NCBI GenBank assembly: GCA_033439295.1
Contig: JAVTLE010000021.1
Span: 1,550,009 to 1,614,008 of the forward strand
Source of the DNA: Deuterostichococcus epilithicus
Taxonomy: Eukaryota; Chlorophyta; Trebouxiophyceae; Prasiolales; Stichococcaceae
Direction: 5' to 3'
Length of the DNA: 64,000 nucleotides
Shown here piece after piece: positions 49,801 to 59,671 of this stretch. The notes beneath the pieces are model-generated. The model worked only from the letters and a program-made list of their open reading frames with translations. It made no database searches and was not told where the DNA came from. Within the stretch, counting starts at the first letter, position 1. Each line of letters starts with the position of its first letter. A program made the position numbers and the translations under genes.

Positions 49801-50861
49801 CACCATGTACTGGGACGACCGGTACAACACGGAAACCGTCGCCCACGAGGTTCGTGCTCCGAGCAAACGCTTCCGTCTGCCCGATCCCTCAATGCGCCTG
49901 TGCGTGGCTCCTCCTGTGCAGCGAACTACAGCATCCTGCTTCCTGGATGGTTTTGGCCCTGCCTGGGTGGGCAGGCATTCAGAGTGTGGGATGAGGCTGC
50001 AACATCGGGGCGGCTCAAACTGACAGAGTTGCTGACGATGGCTGCTGCCAACTCTCGTCTGCAGGTGCTGGCGCGCATGAAGCAGCTGATGGTGGACAAC
50101 AACACGGCGGCCAGCCACTCCTTCCTGCTGGACGACGACTCCTCCATCCCCTTCTCCCTGGACGACATTGCCGCCCTCATGGAGGACAAGGTGCCGTCCG
50201 CCGCCCGCCGCAGTGGAGCAATGCAAAGTCTGTGATGCGAACTTCTCTGTTGATGAGATTTCGATGGGTCGAGTCACGTGCACGTCAGCAGGACGCACAT
50301 TGCTTGCTTCAGGCGGCCTGCCGACCGCCAGGCTGCCGCCATCAGCTTCCATTCCATTTCCAAGGCACGGCGCACTCTGACCGGTCGCAGTCTTTCTCCT
50401 AGCCCAGCATGCCCTCAGTCCGGTCGTAGAGTGCCACGCCACTGACGGCAGCGGGCATCTCGTTGCAGGACATGTACACCGAGGTGCCGGTGCCGGGGGC
50501 GCTGAAGGAGTACAAGAGCTTCGAGTTCCTGCGGCGGGACCTGCGCGTCAGCCCGCCCGCGGGCGCCGGCGGCCGCGGCGGCGGCTCGGTACACGGCGGC
50601 ATGGATGGCGGCAGCCTCCACGGCGGCAGCCTGCACAGCGCCTACAGCGGGGGCGGCGGCAGCAGCTCGGGCAGCGTGCACGGGCCCAGCACGCCGCCCG
50701 CGGGCGGCGGTGGCGGTGGCAGCGGTCCCGGCGGCAGCGCGACGCTCGGGGAGGCGTTCCCGCACCGGCCGCCGCCGCGCATGAGCAGCAGCTTCTCCGG
50801 CAGCAGCCTGGCGTCGCCAAACCGGCCAGGCATCGGGCGGCCGCCGCCGTCTGGAGACTGA
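37879..50861 (+). CDS. Class XI (plant myosin V-like) myosin heavy chain
   Basis: Actin motor for organelle transport. Thirty exons, 1767 residues: 37879..38085, 38372..38635, 38799..38924, 39169..39375, 39637..39762, 40050..40290, 40671..40835, 41063..41223, 41467..41538, 41725..41985, 42235..42377, 42655..42868, 43205..43378, 43553..43743, 43984..44118, 44346..44481, 44675..44764, 45045..45230, 45509..45776, 46325..46467, 46656..46827, 47014..47144, 47356..47500, 47649..47824, 48011..48209, 48909..49117, 49324..49413, 49697..49849, 50065..50190, 50469..50861. It has an N-terminal SH3-like domain, P-loop [12 protein letters not shown], switch [11 protein letters not shown], switch II DIYGFECF, six IQ motifs (about residues 755-895), Ala-rich coiled coil, and a DIL tail ([23 protein letters not shown]). 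A Gly/Ser-rich end closes it. Introns 4 and 13 have GC donors. The 47500 donor and the 45777..46324 gap are uncertain. Confidence 0.9.
48223..48237 (+). repeat. Short interstitial TTTAGGG-type telomere box
   Basis: TAGGGTTTAGGGTTT gives two overlapping copies of the plant/Chlorella-type telomere repeat. It lies at the 5' end of myosin intron 25 (48210..48908). Confidence 0.8.
48418..48805. repeat. Long intronic fold-back (inverted repeat), about 390 bp
   Basis: The two halves are inverted copies centred at about 48611/48612, with almost no loop. A 27-base segment at 48499..48525 pairs perfectly with 48698..48724. The segment 48457..48489 pairs with 48734..48766 with one mismatch. TTTGTGTAGACT near 48543..48554 pairs near 48669..48680. 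GCAAGGCTG at 48599..48607 pairs with 48616..48624 at the tip. Outer ends pair at 48418..48428 and 48795..48805. It fills more than half of the longest myosin intron. It encodes no protein. It could be a non-autonomous fold-back/MITE element, a hairpin small-RNA precursor, or a simple inverted duplication. No clear target-site duplication was found. Confidence 0.85.
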
Positions 50862-51558
50862 CTTGCCAGCCGGCGCGGCGTGGCGCAGCGCCCCTGCAGC
50901 AGGCACCGCCGCCGCATGTACACCAGCCGCCCTTCGCGCTCGAAATTGCTTTGAGCGACAGTGGCCCGATCTAGGACGGAGTGGCAGCAGGCGTTTTCCA
51001 GGCATGGAACCATCAGTGTGTTTTCTGGCCGTTGAGGCTGCATTTGTTTGTTGGCATTGCCGCCGGGCGCGGGGGCTCTGCGGATCATGCAGACACCGTG
51101 CTCGAGGGGCGATGGAGGCCGGCGCCCACGGCATCTCGACATGTGGCCCCGGTAGCAGAGCAGAGTGTCGTGATGCATTGCACCAGGTATGTCTAGGTCG
51201 GCGCAGAGTTCAGAGGCGCTGGTGGGCTTGTCACACCGATATGTGTTGAGAACCGCTGGTGTAAGGGTGAACAACCTATCAAAGTTTCGCTCCACTACCT
51301 ATTCAATCCACACGAAAACTTTGTCGTAAAGCCGCTATATCTCATCAAAGTTCAGGCAATCTCCGCTGGGCCCGGCTGACCCTGCATGACGACTACGTTC
51401 CCGCTGTCGCACTGACGGTTCATTGGAGCATGCTGTCCCATGAAGTCTCTGCCGATGCCGTATTCGCTGCTTCCCTGAACTTTCCTTGCATTCCACCGTG
51501 TTCCAGTCCTCCCAGCTCTGCCATAGGGCATGCGCACTCTGCGCCGCCTTGCACCCGC
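50862..51558. other. Convergent 3' flanks, myosin / TOM7
   Basis: About 700 bases with no recognisable exon. A TGTAA near 51260 is a possible distal myosin poly(A) signal. Confidence 0.45.
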
Positions 51559-51881
51559 TCAGACGGGGCTCAGCAGCTGCGAGATTGCTGGCCGAGGCTC
51601 CGTGACGGTCATGCCAAGGACGATGATGACCGGGATGAAGCCATAGTGCACAACCGGCTGTGCGCAGGGAGAACTACAGTTTGCATGGTGTGGAGTGGCG
51701 TGATGCACAGGCTCCCCAAGTAAATGCCAGCGAAGTAACGCAGAATGCTGTGACAACCTTGTGGAATCACAGTTTTGTCATGCAGACTGGTCAACTGGCT
51801 GTGGCTCGCCTTGCCGTAGGTGGCGAGTGTGGTGCCATACGCCTTTGCAGTCCGCCACAGCTCCTCCTTGCTGTACGCCAT
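51559..51881 (-). CDS. TOM7: Mitochondrial import receptor subunit TOM7
   Basis: Tiny outer-membrane subunit that regulates assembly of the TOM translocase. Two exons, 51810..51881 and 51559..51657; 56 residues. Exon 2 carries the diagnostic tail HYGFIPVIIVLGM...QLLSPV, a single membrane span ending in the invariant LLSPV seen in plant TOM7. Exon 1, MAYSKEELWRTAKAYGTTLA, gives the short amphipathic cytosolic part. Joining them needs a GC donor (GGCAAG|GCGAGC). The acceptor is CGCACAG before codon CCG, and the phase is 0. The tail identity is strong; exon 1 is inferred from position, phase and the good start. The gene diverges from the SANT protein gene. Confidence 0.78.
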
Positions 51882-52284
51882 GGCAGCCACAGACGATCAG
51901 CTGAGATTCAAGCAGATGTGCAGCCGCACGAGTCAGCAGCACACAAGGTGCGCATTCAAGAACAGAAACTCAGAAAGGCTTTGCCCTTATATGTCCCATG
52001 CGTACATTGTAAAGTACAAGGAGAACGGCAACCTGTTCAAAGTTCAAACGCGAACTGGCCAGCCGGTCAGAATCGGTGGGCAGTCGGCGTTCGGCCTGCT
52101 TCGCCGAGGGAAGAAGCTGGTTGCGCCGCATCGAGAAGCCTTGCAGAGCGTGCTGCGTGCTGCGGCGCGTGTCTCCGTACGCATTTTTTCGTTCAATCGT
52201 CGACCGGTCCGCTTCAGCCTTTGACGCGCAAGGACTGAGCTGAGGGCATCACGTCCCGAAGGTGATATCCGGAGCCTAGCCACC
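51882..52284. promoter_or_regulatory. Divergent promoter region, TOM7 / SANT protein
   Basis: About 400 bases between opposite starts. A plus-strand frame (51820..52224) is open through it and is rich in Arg, but overlaps TOM7 exon 1 on the other strand and shows no family match. Confidence 0.5.
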
Positions 52285-55200
52285 ATGGCAGAGGTGCTGG
52301 CAGCAGCAGCAGCAACAGTCCCGGGTGGGCAGCAGGTCTCGTGCAAGGGCTCGCAAATACCCAGTCGAGTTTCGACGCCGTTCGTAGACAGCAGCGAGCC
52401 ACGCACACCCGACAACGAGCCGCCGTCATCAGCCTCCAGACTGAACGGAGGCAGCTCGGCGGGCTCGCCGCATGCAGCTGCCCCCGCGAGCCAGGCTGCA
52501 GGTAGGCAACCGTCCTGTGGGCCCTGAGTCGGCATGGCGCAGCATGTGCCTCACTGTCGAAGCCGGTAGCAGCAACGCAAGCTCATCCTTCCTTCACAGA
52601 GACAGGTGCAGCAGTGCCGGGGACGAGGCGGTCCTATGACAAATGGACCGACACGGAGGAGGATCTGTTCTTTGCGGCGCTCAAGTCCACAGTGGGCTGC
52701 CTGCCCAACGTGGTGTGCACGGCGGCCTCCAAGCGCATCAGGACGAAGGACTACATCCAGGTATGTTGCACGGCTGCCGCCGCCCTGCTCCTCCGTGTTG
52801 ACAATCTCTGTGTCCGCGCGTTGTGGTCGAGTGCCGTGCGCATCGCAGGTCCCTGCTCCTCCAACCTGCCTGCCCAGCGCTCGCCAGCATGGCGGTGAAT
52901 CCTCGTGCTGGTCGTCGTGCAGACGCGTGCCTACTACAGCAGGCTGGTGAAGCGCCTGGACTCTGCACTGACGCCCGCGTCGCAGCAGAGTGTGCATGAG
53001 GTGCAGCTTTGTTGGTGTTTCAGAGCGGGCCTGCCCAGTGTGCGGATTCTAATGCCCATGAGAACAGCACCACAGATGGCAGCAGAGCTTGCTCAGTTCA
53101 TCTCACGTGCTCCGCATCCTTGTAACTCCTGCAAACGCTCGTCGAGTGTCATTGCAATTTTGCGCGCAGGACCTGAACCTGCTCCACAGGGCCATGCTCA
53201 TCTACTGGAACCACGTGCGCATCACCTCTACTCTCCCTTCGCTTTGATGTCTTCCCCACTTGTTCTGGCGTGTCAGGTCGTGAACGCGCTCCATGCTCGC
53301 AAGCGGTGTCGGTCTCAGGTCGAGCTCAGGCCAAAATTGAGCCTGAATGTTTTGGCACTACAGTGGGTGAACAAGGCGCCCAAGAACAACCACAGCAGCG
53401 ATGCCTTCCGGTCCATGCTCACCAAACCGCGCAAGACGAAGGACTTCCACGCCGCCGTGCAGCAGGCATGCTCGGTTGACACCTGTTGCTCAGCTCGTCC
53501 TGCCCCATTTCAGACCTGAAGATGACATATCATCATACTTTGCCCAAGGTTCAAACGGCACTAAGCCATGGCAGCGAGGAACGGTCGTGGCTGTGGCTCG
53601 AGGAATAGCTGCACATGCCAGCACCGCAGCAAAGTCTGCACTGCAAGCCTTTGTTCACTTCTGAAACCCTGTGTCGACTCGCTGCAGGGGGTGAACAGGC
53701 TGCTGCAGCAGGCCAGCAAGGTGCGGCCGTCGCCCGCGGCGCTAGCGGCGGCCGCGGCGCAGCAGAGGCGGCCGTCGCCCGCCAAGCGAGCGCAGACCAC
53801 GGCGCAGCCGGCATCGTCGCCCGCGGCGCTGGCTGGCACGAGTGCAGCTGGCATGCCACCAGAGCCGGTGGCCACTGCGGGCAAGAACGGCTGTAGGGGC
53901 CATGCAGCGGAAGCGGTCTTCACAGTCCAGGGGCCCCTGACAGATGCATTTGCAGTCCCACTGCCGGTGCAGCCGGCTAGCACGGCGCCCGGCGCTGGAT
54001 GCGCAGCAAGCTCGACAGCAGCTGCAGCGGCGGGCGCGGCAGGCAGCCCTGGCGGTGCACAGCAGGCTTCGACGCAGGCAGCTGCGNCCGCCGCGCCGCC
54101 CGCAACAGCAGACCAGGCATCGCGGCCGCCGCGGCTGCTGACGGTGCAGATGCTGCCGTGGGGCGGCGCGGCTAAGGCGCGGGTGGCGGCCGCCGGCGCC
54201 AATCCTTACCTCGAGCTGGCGAACCTCAAGTGAGCTGGTCGCACGTTGCAGGTCTTGCCTGCAGGGTCCTGCTTGCACACTGCTCATTCGATCGAGGGGC
54301 CAAGTGTGAAGGAAGCACATGCTAGGGGATGCGCAACCCGGTGTCATGTGCAGCAATTCATTCAACCTGGACTGCAGACGTGCAGGCAGGTGCTTTGCTT
54401 GGTGAACCATCGGGACGAAGTACACGAACCGACGAACCTATCGAGTTAATGGTGCTGCAGGTCGGCGAAGCCGGTGCAGTTTCTGGCGAACCATCTGCAG
54501 AAGAAGTGGGGGAGTGCACTTCCGCCGCTCTTGCGAGTGGCGCGCCTGGGCGAGACCGCTGCAGCCGTCACCTGCGCATCGCCAGACATGCAGGTGTGAG
54601 GCATGCTGAAAGTTGGCTGAGCTCTTGCATTGCTCGTGCGGTCCGGTCAGCCTCCTTGAGTGTGTGCGCATCATCACTACGGCTTCGAGCAATAATGCAT
54701 CGCAGGAGCGATGACCGACTAGTGACAGAAGCATAGACCAAATCGTTGACAGCAGCAGTTGGCGTGCTGGGAATGACACAGCGGCTGTCACTGCTGTGCA
54801 GATGGGCAATCTGTTCGCGGAAGCTGGGCTGCCAGACGTGTTCCAGCTGTACTACTTCTGGCCGGCGGACGGGGGCGCAAAGCCCTCCGCCTGCCAGTGG
54901 CCGCCAGAAGCCGTCTCGGCGCCGCCACAGCAGCAGCAGAGCGCCGTCGCCGGTGCCCCTGCCAGCGCGCAGCCCAGTGACTCAAGGCAGGCGCCAGGCG
55001 CAGCCGCTGCGGCGACATCCGCCAGGCCGCTGGCGCAGCCTAAGGCAGTGCCGCCGCAGGAAGCTCCGCCCTCCAGCCAGACATTCACGCAGGCGCAGCT
55101 CCGATCAACGCCAGCACAGCCTGCGCTGAAGCGCCCCCTTGCCGCTGCACAGCCGCTAAAGCGGCCCCTCGCCGCTGCACAGCTGCCACCAGCGGCAAAG

Positions 55201-56884
55201 CGGGCGGCGACAGCGCCAGCCTTGTCGGCCGTCCCGCCTGCCACCCACAGGACTGCGACGCCCAGGACCGTTCCGGGGGCCGCGGCAGGCATAGCAGGCA
55301 TGGCCGCGCAGTCGCCAAGCACACGTCCACTGCCATCAGGCTCAGCGCCATCCGGAGCCCGTGGGGCGGTGGCGACGCTGCGCCTGCCCGCAGCCAGCGG
55401 CGCTGCAGCGGCGCCTTGCGGTTCAGCGACTGCCGGCAGCGCGGCAGCGGCCGCGCACCTGCAATGGGCACAGACCAGTGTGCCTGCGGCTGCGGAGGTG
55501 GGCCCGCCGCACGCGGCCGGAGAGGACAGCTTATTTGGCGGCGCGTGGCCGCCGGTATCGCTGCTGGTCACGCCCTCGCTGCTGGAGGCGCCTGAGCTGG
55601 CCGACGAGCAGCAGCAGCAGCAGCAGCCTGGTGTCAGGACACCCATGGCAGCCGCCTCCGCCGCACCCACCAGCTTCAACTTTGCGGGCTCGGGTCTGCC
55701 GGGCAGCAGCGATACCGGGGCCGGCGGCGATGGCGGCGGCGGCGCGGAGCACAGCAACTGGGGCGGCTCACTTGCGGGGCTGCTCGGCAGGCCGCGCCTG
55801 AACGAGTTCGGCATGGAGGAGAGCTGCGATGCTTTCGCCCTCGGGTGGGGCGCCGGGCGAGGCACAGGTAATGGAGCAAACAGCCAGCATTCGCGCGTTG
55901 CTGATCGCCATTCAAGACAAGCAATCAGACTGGTGTTTCCTGGAGACGCATCATCTGGCTGTGGGGGCCAATGACCGAAGGCACGCCATGCACAGGCTCA
56001 TCGGCGGTGCAGCAGGCCGCGCCCGCCTCGCCGCTGCGCTACTTTGCGGACCTGGCTGACAGTCGGCTGCACGCTGGCGGAGCGGTAGCCGCGGACGACT
56101 ACCATGCGCAAGAGCGGCACCGCGGCAGCCTGCAGGATATCCTGGCTGCACAGCGCAAACAGGTGCCGTCTCTCAAACTCCCAGATATCAAATATGTACA
56201 CGGGCGACATGAGCAGAATCAACTATTGATTGTCATCAGAGACTGCTGCGGGTCATGCAAACGCGGTGCCCCGACCTGCAGCGCCCCTGCCAAGCGCATT
56301 GTGCCCTGCAGCATTGCCGGCTCTCCTGTAGCGCTGCCACTCGTGCGAATGCTGTTTTTCTGACGAAGCAGGGCGGCAACAGCAGCGGCAACGCCGTCAT
56401 GGCGGGCATACTTGAGCGACTGATGAGCACAGACGAGGGCTCCAACCTGGCGCTGCCGCCGCTGCTGCTAGGCAACGCCGTGCCTTCGCGACCCCTGACC
56501 TGCGCCAGCCGGCTGGCGGGACCAGCCGCGGCGCCGGCGACTGCTGCGGCACACGGCCTCCCACAGGCGGCACCGGCGGCAGGTGCTGCGCCCGTGAGAG
56601 CCAGCAGGGAGCCGGGCGCGGCTGGCGAAGCTGCGGGCCTGGACAACGGCGGGTTTGCCGGCAGCCTGCTGGGCTACATGGGTCTCTCACAGCTGGAAAC
56701 GGACGTCGGGTCGCTGCTGGGCCTGGGCGACGGCGCTGGCGGCGATAGCTGGGATGCGCCCGCCTATCGCAGCGGCGGCGGGGGCGACAGCAGCGGGCCC
56801 GGCAGCGGCTCCGCCGTCGGCAGCCAGGGCTGCGGGCTGAAGCCCTTCCACCAGCTATTTCCGGGTAGCGAGGTCAAGGCTTGA
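52285..56884 (+). CDS. TKI1: Cramped/TKI1-like SANT-domain nuclear protein
   Basis: Probable chromatin regulator related to plant TSL-kinase interacting protein 1 and animal Cramped. Ten exons: 52285..52501, 52600..52760, 52923..53000, 53170..53214, 53364..53465, 53688..54229, 54461..54593, 54802..55867, 55996..56162, 56372..56884; 1007 residues. Start ATG is in a strong CCACCATGG context. The SANT/Myb region is KWTDTEEDLFFAALKSTVG, RTKDYIQTRAYYSRLVKRL, then DLNLLHRAMLIYWNHW and MLTKPRKTKDFHAAVQQ. A family-specific module follows: LTVQMLPWGGAAKARV, NPYLELANLK, VQFLANHLQKKWG and LFAEAGLPDVFQLYYFWP. Long Ala/Pro/Gln-rich linkers occupy exons 6, 8 and 10. Intron 5 has a GC donor (CAGCAG|GCATGC). 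One base, 54087, is N; it falls in an Ala-rich stretch. Confidence 0.82.
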
Positions 56885-57900
56885 GGCCGCACCTCCCGGC
56901 GCAGCAAGTGACAAATGACAGTGGATGTGGATGCGTGGCATCGCAGAAGATGTGGAGATGCATGGCATTTGACGGTTGATCGTATCGTCGCATGCGCCTT
57001 GTGAAGAACTCTTAATCCTAGATGGGTATCGACACCGAACGTGAACCATTCCCAGGTATAGGTACAAAGACTCGAATGGGAACGCTACGGCGTGCCACAC
57101 ACTTTCGAAGGTACACATACTGAGAAGCTGCTGAAGAAGCCAAACCACTCAAAACACTCGAACGTGGTTCTTAAACTCCCGGCTTCATCACCACTCATCC
57201 GTTCTCGATGTGGGCGAGCATACCAACATTGGATGCAAACAAGACGGCTCATCTTACGAACACAGTCGGTGGTAAAATTGCACCCAAACCTGATCAGTGG
57301 TCACCGGCTGCGCCACCCGCAGCCAGGCAGGAATCTGCAGGGCAAAGCACAAAGTGATCAGCCGTGCTTGGGGAGATGCAGGCCGTGCAGGAGAGACGAG
57401 TGAGCGTTGTGAGATTTGCAAGGCCATTCCGGTGCTCTTCCATTAATGCAAGGGCCGCGCCGTGGCGTGCCGCTGCTGCCCGTTGACAGATCCGTGTGCG
57501 GTGCAGCAAAGTCGCAAGTGCTGAATGCACAGCCGCCAAGTGACATCACCTCCGATAGGTCGGGGACCGACGGGGCGGGCCGCACACGGGACAGCGGCGG
57601 CGGTGGCGGCGGCTGCAGCTGGGGAAGGGATGGCACCAGCCACCGAGCCGCGCGCCAGTTGCCAGTCTGGCGTCGGATGGAAGAGCGAGGCACCATACCC
57701 TCTGCCGTTCACACTGCACCGAGGACATGGCGAGGGACTGGAAGCGGCGGCAGCATCGTTGGTCACCAAATGCACAGGTCTGGATGCAGTCCGAATTACC
57801 AACGACTCCGGGGCCATGCATGTGTGCACTGTGCACCAAGTTGCTTGACTGGCGATGACGACAAAGCAAGCACGTTGCACGACATGGGGAAGAGCGAATG
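56885..57900. other. 3' flanks of the SANT gene and the Kelch/polyQ locus
   Basis: About 1 kb. Two overlapping minus-strand frames (57358..57696 and 57443..57934) are Pro/Ala-rich and could be further exons of the polyQ gene. Neither has a recognisable domain, so I left them uncalled. Confidence 0.35.
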
Positions 57901-58046
57901 TTACCTGACCAGGCGAGCACGGTGCATCCGCCATCGAGCACCTCCGTCATTATTGCCATGCACCGCCGAGCCCACCTGCACGGGCGGCCTCAATGCTGCT
58001 TGTTCGGCACACTGCCTTGCTGGCTGCTGCACCAGCCCCGCAGTCA

Positions 58047-58132
<86 letters not shown>

Positions 58133-58209
58133 GCTGCCATCACCTGCAGCAGCTGCTGATGTTGCTGCTGCGCCGTCTGCCGCTGCCCCTGCCCCTGCCC
58201 CGTTGTCAC

Positions 58210-58273
<64 letters not shown>

Positions 58274-58542
58274 CTCCCAGGCGATGCCACTCCTAGGCAG
58301 CCAAATTCTTGTGCAACAGCCGCAGTCTGCGCACTAACAGCGCCAGGCGAAGGGGCCGGGGTTGGCGGCTCGTCTGGTTGCTCCGTCTGCGCCATGGTGC
58401 AAGCTTTGCCAGAGGCGGCAGGCGCGCCTGTCGCCAGCTGATCAGCCAGCGGGATGCTCACATCGTTGCGCCGCTGCCGTTTTGCCGCTGGCGGCTGCCC
58501 AGCCTGGGAGTCCCTGCGTGAGGAGGCGCCGCACCTTAGCAC
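57901..58542 (-). CDS. Polyglutamine-rich putative nuclear protein segment
   Basis: Open reading segment of about 214 codons. It has a basic nuclear-signal-like patch AAKRQRRN, then an Ala/Pro/Thr-rich linker. Two glutamine runs of 20 and 28 residues follow, separated by a Gln/Gly/Thr-rich spacer. The runs come from almost uninterrupted CAG triplets. The upstream end is probably an exon boundary (acceptor CACGCAG just before GAC TCC CAG) rather than a true start. It may belong with the Kelch-like exons just upstream, but the phases I can see do not join cleanly. No enzymatic domain. Confidence 0.4.
58048..58131 (+). repeat. (CTG)28 microsatellite
   Basis: Twenty-eight consecutive CTG triplets on the + strand, read as CAG (Gln) on the minus strand within the polyQ segment. 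Confidence 0.95.
58213..58272 (+). repeat. (CTG)20 microsatellite
   Basis: Twenty consecutive CTG triplets, 81 bases right of the first run, also read as CAG on the minus strand. Confidence 0.95.
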
Positions 58543-58556
58543 TCCCCTGTCACCAC

Positions 58557-59346
58557 TTAACTACTGAGGCGTTGCCACTCCAGAGTGAACGGGCAGGCAC
58601 TCTTGATGAACACACCTGCCGGGCTGGCCAACATCAGAATATGCAATGCATCAAAGGTCCGTTCCGGCGCGTCATCTGCCCCCGACATGGTGCCGCCAAA
58701 CACCAGTATGTTCATGTTGAGGCCTGCACCGGAATGCGACATTCAAACGTGGCCATTCTGCGCCAGACTGCAAATGCAGCGCCGCCAACCCATCTCCAGG
58801 ATGCGTCTGAGATCAAATATGATGCCAGCCCATTGCCTCAGGCACACGCTCACCGTCCAGCGACACGGAGAAGCTGTCCGGCGCTGGAGGCGGCGTGCCA
58901 CTGGTGGCCGCTTGCGGAATGCGGCTGCCCGCCATCCAGGCGGCACTGTAGCAGCTGCCGCTCTGATGGCGGCGCATCCTCGTCGAGCCGCCTGCAGCTG
59001 TAGAGGCTGCCGCCGCCGCCGTCGCCGCCCGTGTCCATACGAACACGCAGCAACAGACGACGGGATGGATGCTCAGCCTCCTCCTCATGGCATCTCACCG
59101 ACGGGTGGTGGTGCACGCTGTGCATGAAATGGACCGGCGCTCGACTGTGCACCCGGCAATGCACTCACTCGCTGCTGGCTCTGGCATCGGTTGCCGAACC
59201 TCCAGATGCACCCACAGTTCCTCAAATGCCGGCACGTCTGCGGCATCCGGCGCTGGCGCTCCTGCCAAGCGCTGCACCTCCGAGAGCATTGGGCTCAGCC
59301 GGATGGATGCCGCTGCGATGCTCGCGCCTTCATGCTGCAACCACAT
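58557..59346 (-). CDS. Kelch-repeat-like protein (tentative model)
   Basis: Tentative exons 59169..59346, 58854..58991 and 58557..58723 join in phase. The second ends TPPPAPDSFSVSLDG and the third starts LNMNILVFGGTMSG, together forming a Kelch-blade pattern (Pro-rich turn, hydrophobic beta strand, VFGG). LHILMLASPAG and FTLEWQRL look like the next strands. The first exon, MWLQHEGASIAAASIRLS, has an in-frame stop just upstream, so translation may begin there. Only one or two blades are convincing, and a whole propeller would need six. Either exons are missing or the gene is degenerate. The stop after FTLEWQRLSS might be bypassed by splicing into the polyQ segment. Confidence 0.35.
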
Positions 59347-59671
59347 TCATTTGTTGGGTCCAGAGCAACCTGTACGAAATCAACTTTCTGCTGGTCATTC
59401 TCCTCAGACCGGCACTGTACAGCCGGTGCAAACGTCAAGGTGGGCCGCCAAGCAGGTTGTACTCTTCGAATGCTGGATAGTAGATGGCTCATGCACCGTT
59501 CTGTGGAGTCGCTTGTTGTTGCGCTCGTCTCGCCCCAGAAAAAAACTGATCCTTTTAAATCTGAACGAAATCAAAGTTGAACTCGACTAATCAATCCTTG
59601 ATCGAGTCTTTGCTCTTCTGTGCTCGACCCTGCGACAAGCACGCCACCGCGCAACATCGTCTAGGATTGGG
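59347..59671. promoter_or_regulatory. Divergent promoter region, Kelch-like / EamA transporter
   Basis: About 325 bases. A short AT-rich patch lies near 59539..59583. A minus-strand frame starting at 59492 is open but would need an intron of only about 35 bases to join the Kelch-like exon. Confidence 0.4.

Noticed and set aside
51820-52224. 135-codon plus-strand open frame rich in Arg and Ser
   Set aside because: It lies opposite TOM7 exon 1 and the divergent promoter, and shows no family features. The SANT gene has a far better start at 52285.
57993-58337. Plus-strand Ala-rich and Leu-rich open frames over the CTG tracts
   Set aside because: They are shadows of the triplet repeat in other frames. 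The CAG/Gln frame has flanking protein-like sequence on the minus strand.
59295-59492. Upstream first exon for the Kelch-like gene (start at 59492)
   Set aside because: It would need an intron of about 35 bases, too short for this genome, and the frames disagree otherwise.
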